Source: Cellulomonas sp. SLBN-39
Lineage (GTDB): Bacteria; Actinomycetota; Actinomycetes; Actinomycetales; Cellulomonadaceae
Direction of reading: 5' to 3'
NCBI RefSeq assembly: GCF_006715865.1
Contig: NZ_VFOA01000001.1
Span: 2,108,001-2,172,000 of the forward strand
Length of the DNA stretch: 64,000 bases
This document shows, one piece after another, positions 43,558-54,676 of this stretch. Each line of letters starts with the position of its first letter. Positions within the stretch are counted from its first letter, which is position 1. The notes under the pieces are model-generated. The model saw only the letters and a program-made list of their open reading frames with translations. It made no database searches and was not told the origin of the DNA. A program made the position numbers and the translations under genes.

Positions 43558-45633
43558 ATGACGACGCCGACTAGCTCCAGCCCGTCGACGCCTGCCGAGC
43601 AGCTGATCGCCCGGTCCAACCGCCTGGGCTCCGACCCGCGCGTGACGAACTACGCCGGGGGCAACACGTCCGCCAAGGGGACCGCGACCGACCCGGTCAC
43701 GGGGCGCGACGTGGAGCTCCTGTGGGTCAAGGGCTCGGGCGGGGACCTGGGCACGCTCACGGAGAAGAACCTGGCCGTGCTGCGCCTGGACCGCCTGCGC
43801 TCCCTCGTGGACGTCTACCCGGGCGTGGACCGCGAGGACGAGATGGTGGCCGCGTTCGACTACTGCCTGCACGGGCGCGGGGGTGCGGCGCCGTCGATCG
43901 ACACGGCCATGCACGGCCTCGTCGACGCGGCGCACGTGGACCACCTGCACCCCGACGCGGGCATCGCGCTCGCGACCGCGGCCGACGGCGAGGCGCTGAC
44001 GGCCGAGGTCTTCGGCGACCGGGTGGTGTGGGTGCCGTGGCGGCGGCCCGGCTTCCAGCTCGGGCTCGACATCGCGCAGGTCAAGGAGAAGAACCCGCAG
44101 GCGATCGGGTGCGTGCTCGGTGGGCACGGCATCACCGCGTGGGGCGAGACCTCCGACGAGGCCGAGGCCCGCTCGCTGGAGATCGTCCGGACCGCGGAGG
44201 CGTTCATCGCCGACCGCACGGCGGCCCTGGCCGCGCAGGGCCGCCACCCGTTCGGGGCGGTGCGGCCCGGGTACGAGGCGCTGCCGGAGGCCGAGCGGCG
44301 GGCCCGTGCGGCCGCGCTCGCCCCGGTGGTCCGCGGCCTGGCGTCGACGGACCGCCCGCAGGTGGGGCACCTGACCGACTCCGACGTGGTGCTCGACCTG
44401 CTCGCCCGCGAGAAGCTCGGCCACCTCGCGGCGCTCGGCACGTCCTGCCCCGACCACTTCCTGCGGACCAAGGTGCAGCCCCTCGTCGTGGACCTGCCGG
44501 CGGACGCCCCGCTCGACGACGTCGTCGCCCGCCTGCGCCAGCTGCACGCCGCGTACCGGGAGGACTACGCCGCGTACTACGCGCGGCACGCGACCCCGGG
44601 CAGCCCCGCGATGCGCGGTGCCGACCCCGCGGTGGTGCTCGTGCCCGGCGTCGGCATGTTCTCGTTCGGCAAGGACAAGCAGACCGCGCGCGTGGCCGGC
44701 GAGTTCTACGTCAACGCGATCAACGTCATGCGCGGCGCCGAGGCGATCAGCACGTACGCGCCGATCGACGAGGCCGAGAAGTTCCGCATCGAGTACTGGG
44801 CGCTGGAGGAGGCCAAGCTCGCGCGGATGCCCGCACCCAAGCCCCTGGCCACGCGGGTCGCGCTCGTCACGGGAGCCGGGTCGGGCATCGGCCGGGCGAT
44901 CGCGCAGCGGCTGGCGGCCGAGGGCGCCTGCGTCGTGGTCGCCGACGTCAACCTCGAGGGCGCCGAGCAGGTCGCCGCCGAGCTCGGCGGGCCCGACGTG
45001 GCCGTCGCCGTGCGTGCCGACGTCACCGACGAGGACGCCGTCGCCGACCTCGTCCGCGCCACGTGCCTGGCGTTCGGCGGCGTCGACCTGGTCGTCAACA
45101 ACGCCGGCCTGTCGATCTCCAAGCCCCTGCTGGAGACCACGGCACGGGACTGGGACCTGCAGCACGACGTGATGGCCCGCGGCTCGTTCCTCGTGGCCCG
45201 CGAGGCCGCCCGGGCGATGATCGCGCAGGGCATGGGCGGCGACGTCGTCTACATCGCGTCGAAGAACTCCCTCTTCGCCGGGCCCAACAACATCGCGTAC
45301 TCGGCGACGAAGGCCGACCAGGCGCACCAGGTGCGGCTGCTGGCCGCCGAGCTCGGCGAGCACGGCATCCGCGTCAACGGGGTCAACCCCGACGGCGTGG
45401 TGCGCGGCTCGGGGATCTTCGCCGCCGGCTGGGGCGCCCAGCGCGCCGCCACCTACGGCGTGCCCGAGGAGAAGCTCGGCGAGTACTACGCGCAGCGCAC
45501 CCTGCTGAAGAAGGAGGTGCTGCCCGAGCACGTCGCGGCCGCCGTCGTCGCGCTCACCGGCCCCGACCTCGTGCAGACCACCGGCCTGCACGTGCCCGTC
45601 GACTCCGGCGTCGCCGCGGCGTTCCTGCGCTGA
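43558..45633 (+). CDS. Rhamnulose-1-phosphate aldolase fused to a short-chain dehydrogenase
   Basis: A 691-residue bifunctional enzyme of the RhaE/RhaW-type fusion. The N-terminal class II aldolase half (to about residue 420) has NYAGGNTSAKG, LWVKGSGGDLGTL, and the zinc-site HVDHLHPD with GCVLGGHGITAWG. It should split L-rhamnulose 1-phosphate into DHAP and L-lactaldehyde. The C-terminal SDR half has VALVTGAGSGIGRAIAQRLA, the NNAG motif and YSATK (Tyr and Lys of the catalytic set), and should oxidise lactaldehyde to lactate. ATG 43558 is preferred; ATG 43540 is in frame but overlaps rhaI. rhaB follows 22 bases downstream. Confidence 0.92.
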   Translation: MTTPTSSSPSTPAEQLIARSNRLGSDPRVTNYAGGNTSAKGTATDPVTGRDVELLWVKGSGGDLGTLTEKNLAVLRLDRLRSLVDVYPGVDREDEMVAAFDYCLHGRGGAAPSIDTAMHGLVDAAHVDHLHPDAGIALATAADGEALTAEVFGDRVVWVPWRRPGFQLGLDIAQVKEKNPQAIGCVLGGHGITAWGETSDEAEARSLEIVRTAEAFIADRTAALAAQGRHPFGAVRPGYEALPEAERRARAAALAPVVRGLASTDRPQVGHLTDSDVVLDLLAREKLGHLAALGTSCPDHFLRTKVQPLVVDLPADAPLDDVVARLRQLHAAYREDYAAYYARHATPGSPAMRGADPAVVLVPGVGMFSFGKDKQTARVAGEFYVNAINVMRGAEAISTYAPIDEAEKFRIEYWALEEAKLARMPAPKPLATRVALVTGAGSGIGRAIAQRLAAEGACVVVADVNLEGAEQVAAELGGPDVAVAVRADVTDEDAVADLVRATCLAFGGVDLVVNNAGLSISKPLLETTARDWDLQHDVMARGSFLVAREAARAMIAQGMGGDVVYIASKNSLFAGPNNIAYSATKADQAHQVRLLAAELGEHGIRVNGVNPDGVVRGSGIFAAGWGAQRAATYGVPEEKLGEYYAQRTLLKKEVLPEHVAAAVVALTGPDLVQTTGLHVPVDSGVAAAFLR

Positions 45634-45655
45634 CGCCCCCACCCAGGAGGACCTC

Positions 45656-48890
<3,235 letters not shown>

Positions 48891-48909
48891 CCGGCGCTCC
48901 CGTCCCGCA

Positions 48910-48943
48910 CCCCGCGCCGGCCCCGCCTCAGGCCGGCGCGGGG
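48910..48943 (+). terminator. Terminator after the xylanase gene
   Basis: A perfect 13-bp stem (CCCCGCGCCGGCC at 48910-48922, complement at 48931-48943) with an 8-base loop. It lies 19 bases after the stop and before the GH43 gene. Confidence 0.7.
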
Positions 48944-48983
48944 CGCGCCCCACCGCTCGTCCGTCCGCTCGGAAGGAACGTCC

Positions 48984-50993
48984 ATGCCGAACCGTCGTCG
49001 TCGCCCCCTCGCGGGCCTCGTCACCGCGGCGCTCGCGCTCGGGGCCGTGGGCCTCGTCGCGCCGCCCGCGGCCCAGGCCGCCGCCGGGTGCGCCGTCAGC
49101 TACACCGTGACGTCGCAGTGGTCCGGGGGTTTCGGCGCCGAGGTCGCCGTCACCAACCTCGGTGACCCGCTCACCCGGTGGACCCTGGAGTGGTCCTTCC
49201 CGGCGGGGCAGACCGTCACGCAGCACTGGAACGCGAGCCTCACGCAGACGGGGAGCCAGGTGAGCGCGTCGAACGCCGCGTGGAACGCCAACCTCCCGAC
49301 GGGCGGGCGGGCCCAGATCGGGTTCAACGGCACGTGGGCGGGCGCGAACCCGGCCCCCACCGCGTTCCGGCTCAACGGGACCGCGTGCACCGGCTCCGTC
49401 GGCCCGACGGCCACCCCGACGCCGACCGCCACGCCCACCCCCACGTCCACGCCGCGCCCGACGTCCACGCCGACGCCCACCCCCACGGCCGGGCGCCCGC
49501 CCCTGAACAACCCGCTGGTCTGGCAGGACTACCCCGACCTCGACATCGTCCGGGTCGGCGACACCTACTACTCGTCCGCGTCGAGCTTCCACCTCTCGCC
49601 CGGGGCGCCCGTGCTGCGCTCGTACGACCTGGCGACCTGGGAGGTCGCGGGGCACTCGGTGCCGACGCTGGACTTCGGCGACCGGTACGACATGACCGGC
49701 GGCACCGCGTACGTCAAGGGCATCTGGGCGTCGTTCTTCACGTACCGGCCCAGCAACCAGACGTTCTACTGGGGCGGCTGCATCGACGGCCGGACGTACG
49801 TGTACCGGGCCCGCCAGGTCGGCGACACGTGGCAGCGGCACACGACGATCGACCGGTGCTACTACGACGCCGGCGCCCTGGTCGACACCGACGACACGAT
49901 GTACGTGGCGTACGGCAACACGAGCATCTCGGTGGCCCAGCTCTCCGCGGACGGCACGCGGGAGGTCCGCAACCAGCAGGTCTTCCAGACGCCGTCGAGC
50001 ATCGGCACGCTCGAGGGCGCGCGGATGTACAAGAAGGACGGCAGCTACTACATCTGGCTGACCCGCCCGGCGAACGGGCAGTACGTGCTGCGCTCGACGA
50101 ACGGCCCGTTCGGCCCGTACACGGTGCGCCAGGTGCTGCTCGACCTGCCCGGGCCCATCAGCGGCGGCGGCGTGCCGCACCAGGGCGGGCTCGTGCAGAC
50201 GCAGAAGGGCGACTGGTACTACCAGGCCTTCGTCGACGCGTACCCCGGCGGGCGCGTACCCGTCATCGCCCCCATCACCTGGACCGCGGACGGCTGGCCG
50301 CAGGTCACCACGGTGGGCGGGCGCTGGGCCACCCAGTACCCCGCGGCGGACCTGCCGCCGGCGCCGCGCCAGGTGACGCCGATGGTCGGCCCCGACACGT
50401 TCAGCACGCCGACCCTCTCGCACCGGTGGGAGTGGAACCACGACCCCGACACGACCCGGTTCACCACCGGCGACGGCCTGCGCCTGCAGACGGCGACCGT
50501 GACCACCGACCTGTACCGGGCCCGCAACACCCTCACCCACCGCACGGTCGGCCCGCAGTCCACGGCCACGATCGAGATCGACGTGTCCCAGATGCGGCCC
50601 GGCGACCGCGCGGGGCTGGCCATGCTGCGGGACTCCTCGGCGTGGGTGGGGGTGAAGAACGACGGCGGCCGGCTGCGCGTCGTCATGGCCAGCGGCATGG
50701 AGATGAACAGCTCCTGGCAGACCACGTCGACGGGCGCGGAGGTCGCGGGCGTCGACCTGCCCGGCACGAAGGTCTGGCTGCGGGCCACGGCCGACATCCG
50801 CCCCGGGGCGGGCCGGCAGGCGCTGTTCTCGTACAGCACCGACGGCCGGACGTTCACGCGGCTCGGCCCGGGCTTCACGCTGAAGAACCAGTGGCAGTTC
50901 TTCCTCGGCTACCGCTACGGCGTGTTCAACTACGCGACCCAGTCCCTGGGCGGCGCGGTCACGGTCGAGAGGTTCGACCTGACGACGCCGTGA
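48984..50993 (+). CDS. Secreted GH43 arabinofuranosidase/xylosidase with N-terminal CBM2
   Basis: A 669-residue exported enzyme. The signal peptide (LAGLVTAALALGAVGLVAPPA) is followed by a CBM2 (CAVSYTVTSQWSGGFGAEV to RLNGTAC) and a Pro/Thr linker to about residue 172. The GH43 propeller begins NNPLVWQDYPDLDIVRVGDTYY, with the general-base Asp region. Further motifs are SFHLSPGAPVLRSYDLATW, GIWASFFTYRPS, GTLEGARMYKKDGSYYIW (likely catalytic Glu) and GVPHQGGLVQTQKGDWYYQAF. The C-terminal 200 residues form the beta-sandwich X19/GH43_C2-type domain (FSTPTLSHRWEWNHDPD). GGAAGGA precedes ATG 48984. It should debranch or trim arabinoxylan alongside the GH10 enzyme. Confidence 0.93.
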   Translation: MPNRRRRPLAGLVTAALALGAVGLVAPPAAQAAAGCAVSYTVTSQWSGGFGAEVAVTNLGDPLTRWTLEWSFPAGQTVTQHWNASLTQTGSQVSASNAAWNANLPTGGRAQIGFNGTWAGANPAPTAFRLNGTACTGSVGPTATPTPTATPTPTSTPRPTSTPTPTPTAGRPPLNNPLVWQDYPDLDIVRVGDTYYSSASSFHLSPGAPVLRSYDLATWEVAGHSVPTLDFGDRYDMTGGTAYVKGIWASFFTYRPSNQTFYWGGCIDGRTYVYRARQVGDTWQRHTTIDRCYYDAGALVDTDDTMYVAYGNTSISVAQLSADGTREVRNQQVFQTPSSIGTLEGARMYKKDGSYYIWLTRPANGQYVLRSTNGPFGPYTVRQVLLDLPGPISGGGVPHQGGLVQTQKGDWYYQAFVDAYPGGRVPVIAPITWTADGWPQVTTVGGRWATQYPAADLPPAPRQVTPMVGPDTFSTPTLSHRWEWNHDPDTTRFTTGDGLRLQTATVTTDLYRARNTLTHRTVGPQSTATIEIDVSQMRPGDRAGLAMLRDSSAWVGVKNDGGRLRVVMASGMEMNSSWQTTSTGAEVAGVDLPGTKVWLRATADIRPGAGRQALFSYSTDGRTFTRLGPGFTLKNQWQFFLGYRYGVFNYATQSLGGAVTVERFDLTTP

Positions 50994-51015
50994 GGGCGTG
51001 GTGGGATGGTCGGTC

Positions 51016-51450
51016 GTGAGCCACGACGACGCCGACCGTCCCGCCGCCCCCGCCGACCCGGGCCCCCTCGACGGGGCGCCCGCCTGGTGGTGCGGGCTCG
51101 TGACGCTGCTGTGCATCCCGGTGATCAGCAACGTCGTCGCGGTCGCCGCGGTGCTGGTGTACCGCTCGGCCGCGCGCGAGCGGCTGACGCCGACGGGTGC
51201 GGAGGTGGTCCGGCGGGCGGCGAACTGGCAGCTGAGCCTACTGCTGTACGTCACCGTGCTGATCACCGTGCACGTGGTGGTGCTGGCGAGCGGCGCGGTC
51301 GAGGGCGCCTCATTCCTGCCGTTCGGGCTCGTGATCCTCACGGCCCTGGGGCTGCTGGTCTACAACGCCGTGCTGTGCGTGCTCGGCGCGGCGCGCGCGT
51401 CGACGGGCCGCCTCGTCGCGGTGCCGCTGGCCCTGCCGCTGCTGCGCTGA
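51016..51450 (+). CDS. Small membrane protein, DUF4870-like
   Basis: A 144-residue protein with an acidic Pro-rich N-terminus (about residues 1-25) and four hydrophobic segments: AWWCGLVTLLCIPVISNVVAV, NWQLSLLLYVTVLITVHVVVL, FLPFGLVILTALGLLVYNAVL and the C-terminal LVAVPLALPLL. A polar loop with RSAARERLTPTGAE separates the first two. The layout resembles DUF4870 proteins (function unknown). Start GTG 51016 is uncertain, since in-frame GTGs at 50998 and 51001 lie just after the GH43 stop. Confidence 0.65.
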   Translation: MSHDDADRPAAPADPGPLDGAPAWWCGLVTLLCIPVISNVVAVAAVLVYRSAARERLTPTGAEVVRRAANWQLSLLLYVTVLITVHVVVLASGAVEGASFLPFGLVILTALGLLVYNAVLCVLGAARASTGRLVAVPLALPLLR

Positions 51451-51573
51451 CCGGCTGCGCTGCGACGGGTGAGGTGACGACCCGGCCGCCGGTCGGTGAA
51501 CTCTTCGCGAACGCTCGGCCGCGACCGTCACGAGCCGGACGGGCGTCCGGGTGAGCGGGTCGACGATGGCACC

Positions 51574-52506
51574 GTGACCACGTCGATGCCCACCGCGCCG
51601 GTGACCCCGGTCGCCCCCACCCTCCTGCGGGAGGTCGCCGCGCCGGTCCAGGTGGTGCGGGCGCAGGACGCGATGAGCGACGTCGAGATGCTGTTCCGCG
51701 CGCCGCGGCTGGACGCGGTCGCGGTGCACGACGCCGCGCAGGGCCGGGTCGGGCTGCTCACCCGGCACCGGTACACCGAGGTGATGACCGGGCGCCTCGG
51801 GTACGGCCGGGCCGTGATGACGCGCCGCGAGGTCGGGCAGGTCGCGGACTGGGACGCGCTCGTGCTGGACCCGTCGACGACGGTGGTCGACGCCGCCCGC
51901 ACGGCGATGGCCCGGGACGCGGCCCGCCGGCACGACGACGTGCTGGTGCCGGGCCCGTCGTGGTCGGCCGCCAGCACCGCCGACCTGGTGTCCGCCCTGA
52001 CGGCGGCGCTCGCGGACCGGGCGGCGCGCGACCCGCTGACGGGCCTGCTGACGCGGTCCCACCTGCTGGCGACGACGACGCGCTGGGCGGCCGAGGCGGT
52101 CGCGGGGACGCGGCGGCGCCTGCTGCTCGTGGGGCTGGACGTGGTCGCGATGGCCGACCTCAACGCGTCGGCGGGGTTCGCCGCGGGCGACGAGGTGCTG
52201 CGCGCGGTGGCCGCGCGCCTGCGGGGCACGATGCCGGACGGCTCGGTGGTCGCGCGGCTCGACGGCGACGCGTTCGCGGTGCTCGTGCTGCTGCCGGCGG
52301 TGTACGACGACCGGGCGGCCGAGCTGACGGCGGTGCTGCGGGACCGGGCCGTCGAGGCGTGCGCGGGCCTGGGCCCGCGGGTCCGGGCGGCCACGTCGGC
52401 GTCGCTCGCCGGGTGGGCCGACCCCGACCTGCTGCTCATGGAGGTCGAGCGCGGGCTGCGCTCGACGCCGCATGCCCCGCGCGGTCTACCACCCCGAGCA
52501 TCCTGA
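51574..52506 (+). CDS. GGDEF-domain protein with a degenerate active site
   Basis: A 310-residue cytoplasmic protein. The first 140 residues look like a CBS-like or sensor module (VVRAQDAMSDVEMLFRAPRLDAVAVHDAAQGRVGLLT). A GGDEF domain follows: DRAARDPLTGLLTRSHLLATT, LLLVGLDVVAMADLNASAGFAAGDEVLRAVAARL and VVARLDGDAFAVLVLL. The signature is DGDAF at residues 230-234 instead of GGDEF, losing the first Gly and the catalytic Glu. It is therefore probably not an active diguanylate cyclase and may bind nucleotide or act as a scaffold (inference). The extreme C-terminus (RSTPHAPRGLPPRAS) departs from the family just where the insertion-sequence remnant begins, so it may have been truncated. Start GTG 51574. 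Confidence 0.8.
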   Translation: MTTSMPTAPVTPVAPTLLREVAAPVQVVRAQDAMSDVEMLFRAPRLDAVAVHDAAQGRVGLLTRHRYTEVMTGRLGYGRAVMTRREVGQVADWDALVLDPSTTVVDAARTAMARDAARRHDDVLVPGPSWSAASTADLVSALTAALADRAARDPLTGLLTRSHLLATTTRWAAEAVAGTRRRLLLVGLDVVAMADLNASAGFAAGDEVLRAVAARLRGTMPDGSVVARLDGDAFAVLVLLPAVYDDRAAELTAVLRDRAVEACAGLGPRVRAATSASLAGWADPDLLLMEVERGLRSTPHAPRGLPPRAS

Positions 52507-52599
52507 GCGCACTCGTTGCCTGCGTGCTCGCGCAGCGCCCGCTCGGCATGTACAGCATCTGGCCTGGTGCGCGGTCGCCCGACCATCCTCCGGTGCCAG

Positions 52600-52778
52600 G
52601 AGGGCCGAACACCGGCGGCAGGTCACGCCAGGCGATCCTGCACCGATACCGGTAGACGATGCCGTGGATCATCACTCGCGCGTCCGAGAACGGCCGACCC
52701 CGCCGACCCGTGCGCTGCGGCAGCAACTCCTCGATCAACGACCCACTGAGCATCCGTGAGCACCCGATACCGCGACAT
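52600..52778 (-). pseudogene. IS5-family transposase remnant, frameshifted and truncated
   Basis: On the minus strand, ATG 52778 begins MSRYRVLTDAQW. The expected continuation SLIEELLPQRTGRRGRPF appears only after a one-base shift in a GGG run; then come HGIVYRYRCRIAWRDLPPVF and a breakdown at FGPPGT, where the family has FGPWQTV. This is the N-terminal DUF4096-type domain of an IS5-family transposase (about 60 residues). The catalytic DDE domain is absent. It marks an old insertion next to the GGDEF gene. Confidence 0.82.
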
Positions 52779-53049
52779 CAGGCCAGCGTCCCCGATCCCG
52801 AGCCGAACCATCGTCAGACACAACCTCGGCAACCGCGCCCGAGGGCAGTGGGGCATCCGGGAATCGACCTGCCCGACGAGCGAGTCCTTCGCCTCGCCTT
52901 CGTCGCCGGCCGTCGCATACGAGAGACACGTACCGGCAGAGTTGTCATGGGTGCACGCGTCCCGCTGACTGCTATCAGTCGTGTACTGTGACAGCGAGCG
53001 TCGATCTGACGGCCAAGGCCTCAATTGCCTCAATGAGGGAGAGTTGCGC
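52779..53049. other. Intergenic stretch without a recognisable gene
   Basis: Between the transposase remnant and the secreted-protein gene I see no coding region, RNA gene or clear terminal inverted repeat. Open frames here are short and match nothing I know. GAGGGAGAG at its end is the ribosome-binding site for ATG 53050. Confidence 0.5.
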
Positions 53050-53180
53050 ATGTATAGACTTCGATACGTCCCAGCCGCATAGCCGCCGTTGCTTGCTTCA
53101 TTTTCTTCGGAGCATCTCCGGCGTCCACCTCTGAACTTGACAAAGGACTGGAAGACCTGCTCGTTCAGCCTGAACTGCAG

Positions 53181-53612
53181 TTGGCTTCTGTGGAAGACGG
53201 CACCTATACGTGGACAGAGTTTGCCAGGCCGACACAGGCAGGGGGCTCTACGATTCAAGCTTCCTGTCAGTTCAATAATGCCATCGACTCCATTCACTAC
53301 TCGAGCACGCCGCCAGCAACTTTGTCTGTTCATGGATGGTGGATAAATGTCAACTGCACTAAAGACATAAAGGCTGTCGTTACGACACAGTTGCAGAAGA
53401 AGAATTCGATCGGCCTGTGGGTCGACGTCGGCTCGCGAGGAGTTAAGACCGTGTACTCGGGCGGCGGGTCCGCCAACCGCTCCACCTCCCGATATGCGTG
53501 CACTAGCGGTAGCGCACACAGTTTCCGCGCGTGGGTTGACGTCGACGTGGTCGGCATCCCCGATCTTCCGGACAAGTACTACCACCCCGAGGCCTCGTTC
53601 CCCTGCAACTAA
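53181..53612 (+). CDS. Probable secreted Cys-containing protein, N-terminus apparently frameshifted
   Basis: A 143-residue frame opens at TTG 53181, but the same frame extends upstream to a stop at 53055 and encodes a signal-peptide-like stretch (RIAAVACFIFFGASPAST) with no standard start. A good ribosome-binding site and ATG lie at 53050 in another frame, which closes after ten residues. One extra base near 53063 would join them, so the gene is either frameshifted or uses a rare start. The mature part has four Cys (ASCQF, NVNCTK, RYACTS, SFPCN) and beta-rich text (LWVDVGSRGVKTVYSGGGSA, FRAWVDVDVVGIPD), a two-disulfide secreted domain seen in actinobacteria. GC is visibly lower than the flanks, suggesting transfer. 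Function unknown. Confidence 0.6.
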   Translation: MASVEDGTYTWTEFARPTQAGGSTIQASCQFNNAIDSIHYSSTPPATLSVHGWWINVNCTKDIKAVVTTQLQKKNSIGLWVDVGSRGVKTVYSGGGSANRSTSRYACTSGSAHSFRAWVDVDVVGIPDLPDKYYHPEASFPCN

Positions 53613-53640
53613 GAGCATCCCACCTGGGCCAGTAGGTCAG

Positions 53641-53686
53641 GATCGTCCGTTCCAAGGGTCGCGTGCGATCCTTGGAATGGACGATC
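53641..53686 (+). terminator. Hairpin terminator after the low-GC secreted-protein gene
   Basis: A 17-bp stem (53641-53657 with 53670-53686), with one G-T pair in the middle, and a 12-base loop lies 29 bases after the stop. Confidence 0.75.
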
Positions 53687-53724
53687 GAGCCAATTATGCA
53701 GTTCACCGTTCGGCAGGAGTGCAC

Positions 53725-54480
53725 ATGAGATTGGGTGACGGGTCGGCCTTTATAGACGTCTACGGAGACCTGAAAATCTTCCCAGACAATGCCCAAGGGC
53801 ATCCTCTCGAGCCGCACGGACTGTTGGCATCGAAGGCGATCGGCTTGTCACTCAATGAGCCCAACGGGCACGACGCGGCGCATAGTCGTTGGGTTCCTTC
53901 CGACGCGAGCCCATCTGGCCTTGATGAAACACCAGGGCCGGTGGCGTGGTTTCAGGTCAGCGTGCTTGCGGAGAGCCCCCCGACGCGACCCCTGCCGACT
54001 CAGGCCCTCGTCGAGTGCGCCGGCGCCGTGACCGCACGGCTGGGCCGGCTAGAGCTGCAGGCCGTCCGGGCACTGCTTCCACTGGACCGACACGCAAGTG
54101 CAGCGTTCGCCTTGGCCGCCAGCCTGGCGTGGTTTCCAGTGGGAGTGGGCGCGTGCTCAGTAGTCTGCTCCCTGGATAGCGGCGGGGAGCCGTTCGCGAC
54201 TCAGAGATGGCACGAAGTTCTCGACGTGTTCCAAAGCCGGGAGACGGGCGACTTCCAGCTTCACGGCCGGGCGCAGGAGGGTGAGACAAGCCAGCGTGCC
54301 ACTGCTGTGCGAGACGAGATGTGGCTCGGCGCCGGTGACCATGAGGTGAAGTTGCGTGGCTCCTTGCCGGAGTGGTCCTTCGACGCTGTCGGCTGGATGA
54401 TCGCTCAGCTAGCGGACTGCGCGTGGGAGTCGGGAGCGCGGGAGTCCCTCGCGATCGAGGTGGCAGCGGCGCCGACCTGA
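53725..54480 (+). CDS. Hypothetical cytoplasmic protein in the low-GC island
   Basis: A 251-residue protein with no signal peptide or membrane helix. It begins MRLGDGSAFIDVYGDLKIFPD. An Ala/Leu-rich central part follows (LVECAGAVTARLGRLELQAVRALLPLDRHASAAFALAAS is helical), then VGVGACSVVCSLDSGG and a C-terminus with EWSFDAVGWMIAQLADCAWESGA. ATG 53725 is chosen because AGGAG sits 5 bases before it; an upstream ATG at 53677 lies inside the terminator stem and is unlikely. It follows the secreted Cys-rich gene between two insertion-sequence remnants, so a secreted effector with a cytoplasmic partner is conceivable, but nothing in the sequence proves it. No family recognised. Confidence 0.6.
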   Translation: MRLGDGSAFIDVYGDLKIFPDNAQGHPLEPHGLLASKAIGLSLNEPNGHDAAHSRWVPSDASPSGLDETPGPVAWFQVSVLAESPPTRPLPTQALVECAGAVTARLGRLELQAVRALLPLDRHASAAFALAASLAWFPVGVGACSVVCSLDSGGEPFATQRWHEVLDVFQSRETGDFQLHGRAQEGETSQRATAVRDEMWLGAGDHEVKLRGSLPEWSFDAVGWMIAQLADCAWESGARESLAIEVAAAPT

Positions 54481-54500
54481 GTTGGTCGCCGCTGCGCGTG

Positions 54501-54569
54501 CCGCACGATCCGACTGATGCCGTGGGTGGCGAAGAAGGCTTTGGCGCGGTGGAAGAACCCGATCGTGGG
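54501..54569 (-). pseudogene. Integrase-core fragment of an IS481-like transposase
   Basis: The minus strand reads PTIGFFHRAKAFFATHGISR over about 23 codons. This matches the stretch of the rve integrase core (GF..RA.A.F..HGI) that precedes the second catalytic Asp in IS481-type transposases. Nothing recognisable continues on either side, so this is a relic. Gap 54481-54676 holds nothing else that I can identify. Confidence 0.6.
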
Positions 54570-54676
54570 TAGGTCTTTCGTGCAACTTGACGGTGGGTCG
54601 CACTTCCATCCTGCCGCCAGGGCCTACCACTCCGTCACACCCCGCCCGGCGTCACCAACCTCATGAGGCGCAACAC

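Noticed and set aside
52659..52991. Plus-strand open frame of 110 codons across the IS5 remnant
   Set aside because: Its first half is antisense to the transposase relic, and no ribosome-binding site or family signal is present.
53677..53724. ATG 53677 as start of the hypothetical gene
   Set aside because: It lies inside a 17-bp terminator stem with a weak ribosome-binding site, whereas ATG 53725 has AGGAG at ideal spacing.
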